Shown here: positions 1 through 8,260 of the stretch, piece by piece | Layout of the letters: every line of letters begins with the position of its first letter | Position numbering within the stretch: the first letter of the stretch is position 1 | Assembly: GCA_963815505.1 (NCBI GenBank) | Contig: CAWFGU010000019.1 | Coordinates: forward strand, 1-64,000 | Length of the DNA: 64,000 nt | Source of the DNA: CAXBBB01 sp963815505 | GTDB lineage: Bacteria; Bacteroidota; Rhodothermia; Rhodothermales; BA12 | Direction: 5' to 3' | The notes under the pieces: model-generated | What the model saw: only the letters and a program-made list of their open reading frames with translations | The model's database searches: none | Told to the model about the DNA's origin: nothing | Position numbers and translations under genes: made by a program

Positions 1-1
1 C

Positions 2-214
2 GAGGCCGTCGGTGCCGCCCTGAGGACGCGGCAGGGGGTGAAGCCGGTCTACGTGAGCATCGGCAGCGGGATCACGCTCGCCGAAGCGTGCGCGCTGACG
101 CTGGTGCTGGCACCCAAGTACAAGATTCCTACGCCGACGCGGCTGGCGCACAACCTGAGCCGCGACGCTGGGGCGGCACCGTGGGTGGGAAGCGGACCCG
201 ATCCCGAAAACTGA
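2..214 (+). CDS. nfi: Endonuclease V, C-terminal part (5' end outside window)
   Basis: Only the last 70 codons are present. The reading frame opens with a stretch resembling the endonuclease V C-terminus: ALRTRQGVKPVYVSIGSGI followed by a helix and the hallmark PTPTRLAHNLSR, which in this family reads PEPTRxAH. The enzyme nicks DNA one base 3' of deaminated adenine (inosine). The usual GH in VSxGH reads GS here, a small deviation. The stop TGA shares its last A with the ATG of the following DUF2256 gene, so the two are probably translationally coupled in a DNA-repair operon. The identification is firm although the catalytic N-terminal half is not visible. Confidence 0.85.
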   Translation, partial: EAVGAALRTRQGVKPVYVSIGSGITLAEACALTLVLAPKYKIPTPTRLAHNLSRDAGAAPWVGSGPDPEN

Positions 215-381
215 TGTCGCGACAGCGCAAAAAGTCCGACCTGCCGACAAAAACCTGTCCCGTCTGCGGGCTGCCGTTTAGGTGGCGCAAGAAGTGGGAG
301 CGCGACTGGGACTCGGTCGTCTACTGTTCAGAGCGCTGCCGCCGCAGCAAACACGCCGCCTCGCCCAAACCCACCACCTGA
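214..381 (+). CDS. DUF2256 small Cys-rich protein linked to photolyase
   Basis: A 55-residue basic protein with a CPVC...YCSERC pattern that forms a single zinc-ribbon-like knuckle, and the family signature FRWRKKWERDWDSVVYCSERC. This matches DUF2256, a family of unknown function that is very often encoded next to cryptochrome/photolyase genes. I chose the ATG at 214 rather than an in-frame upstream start at 88 because the upstream stretch lies over the endonuclease V coding region in another frame and lacks family similarity. It starts one base inside the endonuclease V stop and ends one base inside the photolyase start (TGATG at both junctions), so its translation is probably locked to both. 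Confidence 0.85.
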   Translation: MSRQRKKSDLPTKTCPVCGLPFRWRKKWERDWDSVVYCSERCRRSKHAASPKPTT

Positions 382-1868
382 TGCCCAAGTCTGCCCTCGT
401 CTGGCTCCGCAACGACCTGCGCGTGCACGACAACGAAGCGCTGCACCTCGCCGCCCAAGCCGATCAGTTGACCGCCGTCTACGTGTTCGACCCGCGCCAC
501 TTCGCCAAGACCCGCTACGGATTCGAGAAGACCGGCGGCTTCCGCGCGCAGTTCGTCCGCGAGTGCCTGGCGGACCTGCACGCGTCTCTGCGAGCGCTGG
601 GCAGCGATCTGGTCGTCCGTCACGGCCTGCCGCACGACGTGCTTCCCCAACTCGCCGATCAAGTCGATGCCGACGCGTTCTTCGTCCACGATGAGCCGAT
701 GCGCGAGGAGTACGACGCGCTTGCGGCCGTCCTCGACGCGCTCCCCGAACCGGTCGAGGTACACGTGCCTTGGGGGCATACGCTCTTCCACCTCGACGAT
801 CTGAACATGCCCGTCGACCGGCTGCCCGAAGTGTTCACGGCGTTTCGCAAGAAGGTGGAGAAGCGCGTCGATGTGCGGGCTCCGTTTCCGACGCCTGCCG
901 CACTGCCGCCGCTGCCCCAAGGCATCGATCCGGGCGATATTCCATCGCTCGCCGACTTGGGCGTCGAGACACTCGAAGTCGACCCGCGCCGCGCGATCGA
1001 GACGCATGGCGGAGAGGCCCGCGCGCTGGCTCGGCTGGACGCCTACTTCTGGCGGGGCAAGCACATCGAGACGTACAAAGAGACGCGCAACGGTCTGCTC
1101 GGCGCAGATTATTCGTCCAAGTTCTCGCCCTGGCTGGCGCACGGCTGCTTGTCGCCGCGCCACGTCTACGCCGAGGTCGAACGCTACCAAAGCGAGCGCG
1201 TCTCGAACGACTCGACCTACTGGATGATTTTCGAACTGCTCTGGCGCGACTACTTTCGCTTCTGGGGTCTCAAGCACGGCGACGCGCTCTTCTACGCAGG
1301 CGGACCCAAGCGCGTCAACGCGTCCGAGTGGGGCGCGACCGACCACGCATTCGAACTGTGGACGCGCGGCGAGACCGGCATCCCGTTCGTCGACGCCAAC
1401 ATGCGCGAGCTGCGGCTGACGGGCTGGATGAGCAACCGCGGGCGCCAAAACGTGGCGTCGTTCTGGACCAAGATTCTGGGTGGCGATTGGCGGCAAGGTG
1501 CGGCGTGGTTCGAGCGCATGCTGATCGACTACGACGTGACGAGCAACTGGGGCAACTGGGCCTATGTCGGCGGTGTCGGCAACGACCCGCGCGATCGCTA
1601 CTTCAACATGATCACCCAAGCCGAGCGCTACGACCCGGACGCTGCGTTCGTCACACACTGGTGCCCCGAACTGGCCGACCTACCCGCCGGTCTTGCGCAT
1701 CAGCCTTGGAAGCTGACGCAGTCCGAGGAGCAGATGTACGGATTCACGCGCGGAGTTGACTATCCCGATCCCATCGTCGATCTGGAAGCCGTCTACGCCG
1801 AGTTGCGTGCCAAGAGCGACCGTAAAGAATCTGATGGTCGCGCCAAACGCGGCACCAAGCGCCGCTGA
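381..1868 (+). CDS. Cryptochrome DASH / deoxyribodipyrimidine photolyase
   Basis: A flavoprotein of 495 residues, the usual length for the CRY-DASH branch. The N-terminal Rossmann-like domain begins LVWLRNDLRVHDNEALHL, the DASH variant of the photolyase signature. The C-terminal FAD-binding domain has the helix around residues 385-410 with NWGNWAYVGGVGNDPRD and the following RYFN, both typical of DASH proteins. It would repair UV-induced cyclobutane dimers, at least in single-stranded DNA, and may act as a light sensor. The ATG at 381 overlaps the DUF2256 stop and fits the family N-terminus; the in-frame extension upstream to 282 is unlikely. The gene order endonuclease V, DUF2256, CRY-DASH suggests a damage-repair operon. 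Confidence 0.93.
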   Translation: MPKSALVWLRNDLRVHDNEALHLAAQADQLTAVYVFDPRHFAKTRYGFEKTGGFRAQFVRECLADLHASLRALGSDLVVRHGLPHDVLPQLADQVDADAFFVHDEPMREEYDALAAVLDALPEPVEVHVPWGHTLFHLDDLNMPVDRLPEVFTAFRKKVEKRVDVRAPFPTPAALPPLPQGIDPGDIPSLADLGVETLEVDPRRAIETHGGEARALARLDAYFWRGKHIETYKETRNGLLGADYSSKFSPWLAHGCLSPRHVYAEVERYQSERVSNDSTYWMIFELLWRDYFRFWGLKHGDALFYAGGPKRVNASEWGATDHAFELWTRGETGIPFVDANMRELRLTGWMSNRGRQNVASFWTKILGGDWRQGAAWFERMLIDYDVTSNWGNWAYVGGVGNDPRDRYFNMITQAERYDPDAAFVTHWCPELADLPAGLAHQPWKLTQSEEQMYGFTRGVDYPDPIVDLEAVYAELRAKSDRKESDGRAKRGTKRR

Positions 1869-1970
1869 TGAGGGAGGGGGAGCGGATCTCGCCCATGCGT
1901 GGAATGAGGGGGCATCCACCTCTTTCTCCACTCTGGGACCATCCACCTAGCTGATCTGCCAAACGCGAAA

Positions 1971-2001
1971 CAGCCTCCACCCGAGCGTCGGATGAAGGCT
2001 G
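1971..2001 (-). terminator. Terminator of the rplU-rpmA operon
   Basis: A 14-bp stem (with two G-T pairs) around a 3-base loop lies 20 bases after the rpmA stop in the minus direction and is followed there by TTTCGCG. The T-run is short, so termination efficiency is uncertain. Confidence 0.6.
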
Positions 2002-2020
2002 CAAAGGGAGAGTCAGAAAC

Positions 2021-2275
2021 TCAGACCGCGTCGATGTGGACGAACTTGCGGTTGTTTTGCCCGCGCGAGAAGCGCACGGTGCCGTGTGCAGTCGCGAAGA
2101 GCGTGTCGTCGCCGCCGCGGCCGACGTTGGTGCCAGGGTGAACGCGGGTGCCGCGCTGGCGGACGATGATCGAGCCTGCCGTGACGGATTCGCCGCCGAA
2201 CGCCTTGACGCCGAGCATCTTAGGATTGGAATCGCGACCGTTTTTGGTCGAGCCTACGCCTTTCTTGTGTGCCAT
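2021..2275 (-). CDS. rpmA: 50S ribosomal protein bL27
   Basis: An 84-residue protein beginning MAHKKGVGSTKNGRDSNPK, the canonical bL27 N-terminus, whose flexible tail reaches the peptidyl-transferase centre. The block RVHPGTNVGRGGDDTLFA is also diagnostic. There is no N-terminal cleavable extension of the kind seen in Firmicutes and Fusobacteria. It follows rplU after 41 bases in the same direction, the near-universal rplU-rpmA order. Confidence 0.97.
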   Translation of the reverse strand: MAHKKGVGSTKNGRDSNPKMLGVKAFGGESVTAGSIIVRQRGTRVHPGTNVGRGGDDTLFATAHGTVRFSRGQNNRKFVHIDAV

Positions 2276-2316
2276 GATGGTGAGGTTGTGCGTGCGAGAA
2301 GAGTAGAGGAGCGGGC

Positions 2317-2628
2317 TTAGGCGCCGATCGACGTGATCTGGATCTGCGTATAGTCCTGGCGGTGTCCGCGCGTGCGGCGGTAGCGCTTGCGGCGCTTCTT
2401 CTTGAAGACGATGATCTTGTCCCCGCGGACGTGACCGAGCACCTTGGCCTCGACGCTCGCGCCTTCGATGGCGGGCGTGCCGACGGTCGTGCCGTCGCCT
2501 CCGGTAAGGAGCACGCGGTCGAACGTGACCGTGTCGCCCTCGCTGGCTTCTGCGTGGAAGGGGACGTAGAGGGTGGCGTCTTGTTCGACCTTGAACTGCT
2601 TGCCCGCGATTTCGACGATAGCGTACAT
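2317..2628 (-). CDS. rplU: 50S ribosomal protein bL21
   Basis: A 103-residue protein beginning MYAIVEIAGKQFKVEQD with the signature KKKRRKRYRRTRGHRQ, which binds 23S rRNA. Length and both motifs match bL21. It is the first gene of the two-gene ribosomal operon with rpmA. A -7-like box lies about 85 bases upstream, directly below a terminator hairpin that would insulate it from the remnant gene upstream. Confidence 0.97.
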   Translation of the reverse strand: MYAIVEIAGKQFKVEQDATLYVPFHAEASEGDTVTFDRVLLTGGDGTTVGTPAIEGASVEAKVLGHVRGDKIIVFKKKRRKRYRRTRGHRQDYTQIQITSIGA

Positions 2629-2709
2629 AATGCTCTGCTTTGGGCGGCGGGTTGGCTACCGTCGCGAGAGGAAAAAGGAAACCGGAGCGCGTGATGGCTG
2701 CGGAGCCTT

Positions 2710-2717
2710 CTAATATA
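2710..2717 (-). promoter_or_regulatory. Candidate -7 box for rplU-rpmA
   Basis: Reads TATATTAG on the minus strand, close to the Bacteroidota consensus TAnnTTTG. It lies only four bases from the base of the preceding hairpin, so any -33 element would fall within the hairpin arm; no clear TTG is seen there. This is a guess from one box. Confidence 0.35.
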
Positions 2718-2721
2718 GAAA

Positions 2722-2758
2722 AGCCGACGTGCAGATGCGGTTAATCTGCGCGTCGGCT
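2722..2758 (-). terminator. Terminator between the T9SS remnant and rplU
   Basis: A 15-bp stem with one G-T pair, loop of 7, followed on the minus strand by TTTTC. It begins inside or immediately after the stop codon of the remnant reading frame ending at 2758 and would stop transcription from it before rplU. Confidence 0.75.
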
Positions 2759-3008
2759 CAGCATACTGCTGTGGCAAAGCGCGTCGCCGAAGATGCTCGA
2801 CCCTCGGCGCGTATCACGTACGTCTCCGCAGGTAGCGAAGTCTCCGGAGGAATCGTGTGCTCACGTAAGGCGGACAGATCCCTCGAGAAGTCCGTCGCCA
2901 CGTGTCGGCCCAGCACGCCGTAGACTACTACATCGACGTGCTGAGCCTCTCGCACGGACTAGCGCTACTGTAGGCCGCAGGCCGGATGAGGTTACGGAGC
3001 GGAGAAGC
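2758..3008 (-). pseudogene. Remnant of a T9SS C-terminal sorting domain
   Basis: The minus-strand frame ending at 2758 reads HVDVVVYGVLGRHVATDFS, then a DLSALREHTI segment, then LPAETYVIRAEG and a final ATRFATAV. This is the pattern of the type A T9SS sorting domain (VxVYDVLGRxV...LxxGxYxxR). A further piece, TVALV, lies in another frame just upstream (about 2970-2980), so a frameshift separates them, and an in-frame TAG precedes the longer piece. No body of the secreted protein can be found upstream. I read this as the surviving tail of a lost secreted-protein gene. An assembly indel could explain the frameshift but not the missing gene body. Confidence 0.6.
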
Positions 3009-3267
3009 GGTGGCTGGCTAGAATAGAAGCACGATCGCCACTTCGACTCCGCTGCTCAGGTCAATTAGAGCGGTCGAGATTGGTCTTTGGTCCTTGCGAA
3101 GTGGTTCACCAGCCCTGCCCTACATCTGACGCTCGAGCATCTTCAGTCAGATGATCTCCCCCTCCGCTTGGCCGCCGCCCCACGGCTACACCAACTCGGC
3201 TGCGCTGCATGGGTCACTACGATGCTGCTTCGCTGGTATCTTCGCGGTTCACTTACAGCCTTGCCCC
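3009..3267. other. Intergenic, no gene recognised
   Basis: No reading frame with family similarity on either strand. It separates the T9SS remnant from the FAH-family gene and may contain eroded upstream sequence of the former. No clear promoter box was found. Confidence 0.4.
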
Positions 3268-3921
3268 ATGCCCTTCTCGTTCGCCGTCGCTCAGACGACT
3301 TACACGCCGACCAAAATCGTCTGCATCGGGCGCAACTATGCCCGGCACGCGCGCGAGTTGGGCAATGAGGTACCGTCCGAGCCCGTCGTGTTCCTCAAGC
3401 CGACGAGTGCTCTCGTCGCATCAGGCGGATCGGTCGTGATTCCATCCCAGTCGAAGGACGTGCATCACGAGGTCGAACTCGTCGTAGTGATCGGCAAAAC
3501 GGCTGCAAGAGTCGACGAGGTCGATGCGATGGACTACGTCGCGGGCTACGCCGTCGGACTCGACATGACGGCGCGCGATGTGCAGGCGGCGGCCAAAGCC
3601 AAAGGGCTACCCTGGGCGACGGCCAAAGGCTTCGACACGTTCGCTCCGCTAGGCGATGTGGTATCAGTCGCCGATGCGCCCGACCTCTCCCACGCGACCG
3701 TACGGCTGAGCGTAAACGGCGAGCGGCGGCAAGAAGGAGTTACGTCAGATATGCTGTTCTCCGTTCCGTTTCTCGTTAGCCACTGTTCGCACCTGTTCAC
3801 GCTTTACCCCGGCGATCTGATCTATACCGGCACGCCCGAGGGCGTGGCGCAGGTGCAGGCGGGCGACGATATGGTAGCGGCAATAGACGGGCTGCCCCAT
3901 CTGCGCGTCACGGTGCGGTAG
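3268..3921 (+). CDS. Fumarylacetoacetate hydrolase (FAH) family protein
   Basis: A 217-residue single-domain FAH-fold enzyme. It carries KIVCIGRNYARHARELGNE near the start, the metal-binding ExE in HHEVELVVVIG, GYAVGLDMTARDVQ with the third acidic ligand, KGFDTFAPLG, and the C-terminal GDLIYTGTPEGV. Small members act as acylpyruvases, oxaloacetate decarboxylases or 2-oxo-hept-ene-dioate-type hydrolases or isomerases, and the sequence alone does not choose between them. I placed the start at 3268 because residues upstream of it in the same frame do not resemble the family. It runs convergently into lysA with one base between the stop codons. Confidence 0.88.
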   Translation: MPFSFAVAQTTYTPTKIVCIGRNYARHARELGNEVPSEPVVFLKPTSALVASGGSVVIPSQSKDVHHEVELVVVIGKTAARVDEVDAMDYVAGYAVGLDMTARDVQAAAKAKGLPWATAKGFDTFAPLGDVVSVADAPDLSHATVRLSVNGERRQEGVTSDMLFSVPFLVSHCSHLFTLYPGDLIYTGTPEGVAQVQAGDDMVAAIDGLPHLRVTVR

Positions 3922-3922
3922 C

Positions 3923-5197
3923 TCAGCTACCGACCGACCGGTATCCGCCCATCGTCCGCTCGACGAACACCGCGTCGCTCTCGCGGGCACGGAGCAGGTG
4001 CGGCACGTCGTTCGTGTCCAGCCAAACTTCGGCGGGGAGGGGGCGCAGGTTGTAGGTGCTCGCCATGCTCATGCCATAGGCTCCCGCGTCCAGAACGGCC
4101 AGCACGTCGCCCTCGCGTACGTCGGGGAGAGGGCGCTCGCTCGCCAGCACGTCGCCGGTTTCGCAGATATTGCCCGTCACGTCGTATGGACGCAGCGGCC
4201 CGCCGGGATTGCTCAGGTTGACGATGTGGTGGTAGGCGTCGTAGACCGTCGGGCGGACGAGGTGGCCCATACCGGTGTCGGTCCCCGCGAACGTTCTGCG
4301 CGATCCCTCTTTGACCGTGTTGACGCGTGCCAGCAGAGCGCCTGCCTGTGCCGTCAGGAAGCGGCCCGGTTCGAGCCGGAAGCTCAGGTGCGGATGGGTG
4401 CGCTGGTAGTCTGACAGCGGCGCCACGACGCGCGTGCGGAACGTATCCACGTCGATCTCTTCCTCGCCTGGGCGATACGGGATGCCTAGCCCGCCGCCCA
4501 GATTGACCCACCGCGCGTCTGCGAAGCGCGGTGCTTCGGCCAATGTGACGGCGATGGCGTCGGCGAACTGCTGCGCCGATAGGATCCCGCTGCCGATGTG
4601 CTGATGCACACCGACGATCTTCAAATCGTGCTCTCCGGCAATGCGCAGCGCGTCGTCGATCTGCTCCACCGGAATGCCGAACTTGGTCCGATCGCCCGCG
4701 GTGACGACGTGCGCATGATGCCCCGCGCCGTGCTTGGGGTTCAGGCGGACCGATACCTCGCTGCCGGGATACGCCCTTCCGTAGCGCTCCAGCCGCGTCA
4801 ACTCGCCGATGTTGAGCACGACGCCGTGCGCGTGGGCAGCGTGCATCTCGTCATCGGTCATCATGTTGGCCGAAAACAGGATCCGCTCGGCCGGAATGCC
4901 CAGCCGCAGTGCCCACAGCATCTCGCCCGGCGAAACGGCGTCGACTCCGAAGCCGTGGCGCCCCAGCGTCTCGATGATCGGTGGGGCCGGATTGGCCTTC
5001 ATCGCGTAGAGAAACGAGACGTCCAGCCCGTCGAAGAACTGCGCCAGCTTGCGTGCTTGCCGCTCGACGATGCGCTCCGAATAGACGTAGGTCGGCGTAC
5101 CGTGGGCTTCGGCGATGCCGAGCAGCACATCGGCCGAAGCGGGGAGGGCGGGCGCGGAGGTGAGTTCAGCCATGTCGCTGGGAGTGAGAGGCCGCAT
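3923..5197 (-). CDS. lysA: Diaminopimelate decarboxylase
   Basis: A fold-type III PLP enzyme of about 424 residues that converts meso-diaminopimelate to lysine. The PLP lysine sits in FLYAMKANPAPP, followed by GVDAVSPGE, HQHIGSGI, the glycine-rich WVNLGGGLGIPY, the EPGR phosphate/substrate motif, and CETGDVLA near the C-terminus (CESGD in most homologues). The start is either 5197 (MRPLTPS) or 5173 (MAELTSA); neither has a clear ribosome-binding site, and the longer form leaves 17 bases to the upstream threonine aldolase. The two genes are probably co-transcribed. Confidence 0.93.
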   Translation of the reverse strand: MRPLTPSDMAELTSAPALPASADVLLGIAEAHGTPTYVYSERIVERQARKLAQFFDGLDVSFLYAMKANPAPPIIETLGRHGFGVDAVSPGEMLWALRLGIPAERILFSANMMTDDEMHAAHAHGVVLNIGELTRLERYGRAYPGSEVSVRLNPKHGAGHHAHVVTAGDRTKFGIPVEQIDDALRIAGEHDLKIVGVHQHIGSGILSAQQFADAIAVTLAEAPRFADARWVNLGGGLGIPYRPGEEEIDVDTFRTRVVAPLSDYQRTHPHLSFRLEPGRFLTAQAGALLARVNTVKEGSRRTFAGTDTGMGHLVRPTVYDAYHHIVNLSNPGGPLRPYDVTGNICETGDVLASERPLPDVREGDVLAVLDAGAYGMSMASTYNLRPLPAEVWLDTNDVPHLLRARESDAVFVERTMGGYRSVGS

Positions 5198-5214
5198 ACG
5201 AGCGCCGGTGAGGG

Positions 5215-6228
5215 TCAGCCGTAGTGCTGAGTGAGAAGGTCGCAGGCGCGGGAAAGCGCCTCGTCCGTGATGTCGCGGTGGAAGGTGGCGCGCAGCCGGT
5301 ACGGGCCGAACGGGACGACGAGCAAGCCCAACGCACCAAGTACCGATTGTGCCTGAGTCGATGCTTCGGGTACGTCGAACAGGGCGATGTTGGTGTCCGG
5401 CACGACGACGCTCAATCCGAGCGACGCCGCATGATCCGAAAACGTCCGAGCCCGGGCGTGGTCGTCGGCCAAACCCGGACGATGGTCGAGGGCCACGTGT
5501 GCGGCCGCGGCCAGAATCCCGACCTGCCGCATTCCTCCACCGAGCAGTTTGCGCCAGCGGCGAGCGCGTGAGATGGTGTCCGCCTCGCCGCAGAGCATCG
5601 ACCCGACCGGAGCGCCCAGCCCTTTCGACAGGCATACGCTGACGGTGTCGAACCCTTTGGCCCACTCGGCTTCCGACGTTTGAGAGGCCAGGGCGGCGTT
5701 CCACAGCCGCGCGCCGTCCAGGTGCGTCCGCATGCCACGCGCCCTCGCCGAATCGACGCAGCGCCGGGTTTCCGCCAGGTCGAGCACGCAGCCGCCCGCT
5801 CGGTTGGCGGTGTTCTCCATCCACAGCAGGCGCGTTCGCGGCTCCCAATCGAATCCCGCACGGACCGACGCCGCCACCTGCTGAGCCGTGATCTGCCCGC
5901 GCGAGTCGGCCAGCGGCGTGAGTTGGACGCCCGAGATCACGCCCGGCGCGCCGCTCTCGTAGTGGATCAGGTGCGCGCTCGCCGGAGCCAGCACCTCGTC
6001 GCCCGGGTCGGTGTGCAACTTGAGCGCGATCTGGTTGCTCATCACGCCCGACGGCATGAACAGTGCGGCGGGCTTGCCCAGCAACTCGGCTACGCGCCGC
6101 TCCAGCGATTGGACGGTCGGGTCCTCGCCAAACACGTCGTCGCCCACGACGGCCTCAGCCATCGCCTGACGCATCTGCGGGGTCGGGCGGGTGACAGTGT
6201 CGGAGCGGAGGTCGACGGGCAGGGGCAT
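5215..6228 (-). CDS. ltaE: Low-specificity L-threonine aldolase
   Basis: A 337-residue PLP enzyme (fold type I) cleaving threonine or allo-threonine to glycine and acetaldehyde. Diagnostic blocks are DLRSDTVTRPTPQMR at the N-terminus, VVGDDVFGEDPTVQ, LFMPSGVMSNQIAL, HLDGARLWNA and the PLP lysine in SVCLSKGLGAPVGS. Length and order match the family throughout. It is upstream of lysA on the same strand, and the pair may form an amino-acid operon although the pathways are not directly linked. Confidence 0.92.
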   Translation of the reverse strand: MPLPVDLRSDTVTRPTPQMRQAMAEAVVGDDVFGEDPTVQSLERRVAELLGKPAALFMPSGVMSNQIALKLHTDPGDEVLAPASAHLIHYESGAPGVISGVQLTPLADSRGQITAQQVAASVRAGFDWEPRTRLLWMENTANRAGGCVLDLAETRRCVDSARARGMRTHLDGARLWNAALASQTSEAEWAKGFDTVSVCLSKGLGAPVGSMLCGEADTISRARRWRKLLGGGMRQVGILAAAAHVALDHRPGLADDHARARTFSDHAASLGLSVVVPDTNIALFDVPEASTQAQSVLGALGLLVVPFGPYRLRATFHRDITDEALSRACDLLTQHYG

Positions 6229-6330
6229 GGCGGCGAAACTACGCCGGGCGCGGCGGCTCGTGGTTGCGGATCGTGGGAATCGGGAATGCGCGGTCCGCCC
6301 TACGGAGCGCCGACGCCGAGCGGGATGGGT

Positions 6331-7455
6331 TCACCCCTTGCGTTCGGCCGAGAAGCCCGCCCGCTCCATGGCACTCAGGGCGCGTTCGATTTCGTCGTCC
6401 GAGGCGAAGGCCAGGCGGAACGAGCCGCCCGTTCCCTCGCGGACGAGCAGCAACTCCACGTCTTTCACGTTGAGTTCAGCTCCGGCGAGCGCGGCGAAGA
6501 CTTCGGACAGAAAGCCGGGACGGTCGACGGCGTGGAGCAGCAGTTCGGGATAGGCGCGCAGCAGACCCTTTCTGCGGTTTGGCACGTCGTGGCGCGTCTG
6601 GTTGGCCGCGTCGAACGCGTCTTTCAACGTATGCGTCTGGTCTGCGACCAGCGCGGTTTCCAGTTGGTCGAGTTCCGCCCGCACCGATCTGAGCGCGTCG
6701 CGGATGGCGGGGGCGTTGGCGGACAGGATGCCTTCCCACGTAGCGTAGGGCGAGCTCGCGATGCGCGTCATGTCGCGGAAGCCGCCCCCAGCGAGCAGGC
6801 GCGTCATCGGCTCCCCCTGCGCGTGGGTACCGACAGCGTTGGTCAGGGCGACGGCGAGCAACTGAGGCACGTGCGAGACGTGAGCGGCGGCCTGATCGTG
6901 CGCCTGAGCGTCGAGCGAGAGCACGCGCGCGCCGATCGTGTCGATCAGGTCGACGAGCGCGTGGAAGCGGCGGTGCGCTCGGCTCTCGGGCGTCGGGCAC
7001 AGGGCGTAGGCGGCGTTCTCGAACAGCAGCGGCGAGGCGTGGGCGACGCCTGCATGCTCGCTGCCCGCCATCGGGTGGCCGCCGACGAACCGGCCCGGAA
7101 GCACCTCGTCGCCCAGCACACCGACAGCGGTTTTGACCGACCCCACGTCGGTCACGAGCGCATCGGGTCGGACGTGGGGCGCGATCGTCCGCAGCAGGTC
7201 GCCGACGAGCGCGAGGGGCGGCGCGAGGATGATCAGGTCGGCGTCGGCTACTGCTTCGACGGGATTAGTGACGGCTTGGTCGCAGCCGCCGCGCGAGGCC
7301 AGAACGGCGAGGACGGCCGCGCGGTCGCACGCGGTCACGATCACGTCGCGTGCGTGGCGTTTGAGCGCCAGTGCCCACGAGCCGCCGATCAGTCCCGTTC
7401 CGATGATCGCGACGTGCCGGATCGGCAACTTCGTGGGCGGGCGATGGGCGGGCAT
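6331..7455 (-). CDS. tyrA: Prephenate dehydrogenase with C-terminal ACT-like domain
   Basis: A 374-residue protein starting with an NAD(P)-binding Rossmann segment HVAIIGTGLIGGSWALAL. It then has the family marks TDVGSVKTAV, FVGGHPMAGSEHAGV, the H-x-x-A-x-x-S-H-V-P-Q segment and GGGFRDMTRIASS. Residues 300-374 (LLLHAVDRPGFLSEVFAAL...) look like an ACT regulatory domain, expected to bind tyrosine or another amino acid for feedback control. It oxidatively decarboxylates prephenate to 4-hydroxyphenylpyruvate. No chorismate mutase domain is fused. It is a single-gene unit here, divergent from the rhomboid gene. Confidence 0.92.
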   Translation of the reverse strand: MPAHRPPTKLPIRHVAIIGTGLIGGSWALALKRHARDVIVTACDRAAVLAVLASRGGCDQAVTNPVEAVADADLIILAPPLALVGDLLRTIAPHVRPDALVTDVGSVKTAVGVLGDEVLPGRFVGGHPMAGSEHAGVAHASPLLFENAAYALCPTPESRAHRRFHALVDLIDTIGARVLSLDAQAHDQAAAHVSHVPQLLAVALTNAVGTHAQGEPMTRLLAGGGFRDMTRIASSPYATWEGILSANAPAIRDALRSVRAELDQLETALVADQTHTLKDAFDAANQTRHDVPNRRKGLLRAYPELLLHAVDRPGFLSEVFAALAGAELNVKDVELLLVREGTGGSFRLAFASDDEIERALSAMERAGFSAERKG

Positions 7456-7507
7456 GGCAGTACGAATCGGTTAGGCCGCATCTTACGACTCCACCTATTG
7501 CTCGTTC

Positions 7508-8260
7508 ATGCTTTTTCCGCTCTCCGACGACGACCGCCGCCTGACGCGTACGGCCTACGTCACGCTCGTCTTCCTCGCCGCCAACGTGATCGTGTTCGTG
7601 CTCTTCCAGGGCATGGGCGGCAACGAAGCGTTCACCTACGGATGGAGCGTCATCCCCCAGGAGATCACGACGGGCGTCGACGTGGTCGGTGACGTGACGT
7701 TAGGGGCGGGCGAGGAGAGCGCCGTCGTCCGGCACACGCCTGGCCCGGTCCCGATCTATCTCACGATCCTGTCGGCGATGTTCATGCACGGCGGCTGGCT
7801 CCACCTGGGCGGAAACCTGCTCTACCTCTGGATCTTCGGCGACAATGTCGAGCACCGGTTCGGCCCGGTCACGTTCGCGCTGTTCTACCTCGCCTGCGGG
7901 CTGGCAGCGACGCTCGCCCAGATCGCCCTCGACCCGGACGGGCTGATTCCCAACCTGGGGGCGTCGGGTGCTATCTCGGGCGTACTGGGCGCGTACCTCG
8001 TCCTGTTTCCGCGCAACAAGGTGCGGGCGCTGCTCTTCTACTTCGTCGTCAGCGTGCCCGCCGTCGTCGTGCTCGGGCTGTGGATCGCGTTTCAGTTCTT
8101 CAACGGATACGGCTCGTTCTTCGCCACCGAGCAGACCGGAGGCGTGGCGTATGCGGCACACATCGGCGGCTTCGTGGCGGGCGTGATCGGCGCGTTCGTG
8201 CTCAAAGGCATCCGCCCGCCGCGCGAGCACGAGAAGATGCTCAGCCGCGCCGCTCGGTAA
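7508..8260 (+). CDS. Rhomboid family intramembrane serine protease
   Basis: A 250-residue multi-spanning membrane protein. Catalytic residues are visible: Ser153 in NLGASGAISG and His218 in YAAHIGGFVAG, plus the loop-1 region HGGWLHLGGNLLYLWIFGDNVE with the HxxxN oxyanion pattern. A 20-odd residue periplasmic-type insert (about 45-75) precedes the GGWLH loop, as in many bacterial rhomboids. It cleaves membrane-anchored proteins within the lipid bilayer; the substrate is unknown. It runs convergently into the nucleotidyltransferase gene with a 20-base overlap of the 3' ends. It is distinct from the rhomboid pair at 19.2-20.8 kb. Confidence 0.92.
   Translation: MLFPLSDDDRRLTRTAYVTLVFLAANVIVFVLFQGMGGNEAFTYGWSVIPQEITTGVDVVGDVTLGAGEESAVVRHTPGPVPIYLTILSAMFMHGGWLHLGGNLLYLWIFGDNVEHRFGPVTFALFYLACGLAATLAQIALDPDGLIPNLGASGAISGVLGAYLVLFPRNKVRALLFYFVVSVPAVVVLGLWIAFQFFNGYGSFFATEQTGGVAYAAHIGGFVAGVIGAFVLKGIRPPREHEKMLSRAAR

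Noticed and set aside
321..1658. 445-codon open frame on the minus strand over the photolyase
   Set aside because: Shadow of the GC-rich CRY-DASH coding sequence; no family similarity and Arg/His-rich composition typical of antisense frames.
5680..7692. 670-codon plus-strand frame over threonine aldolase and tyrA
   Set aside because: Antisense to two well-supported genes; low-complexity Arg/Gly/Glu content.
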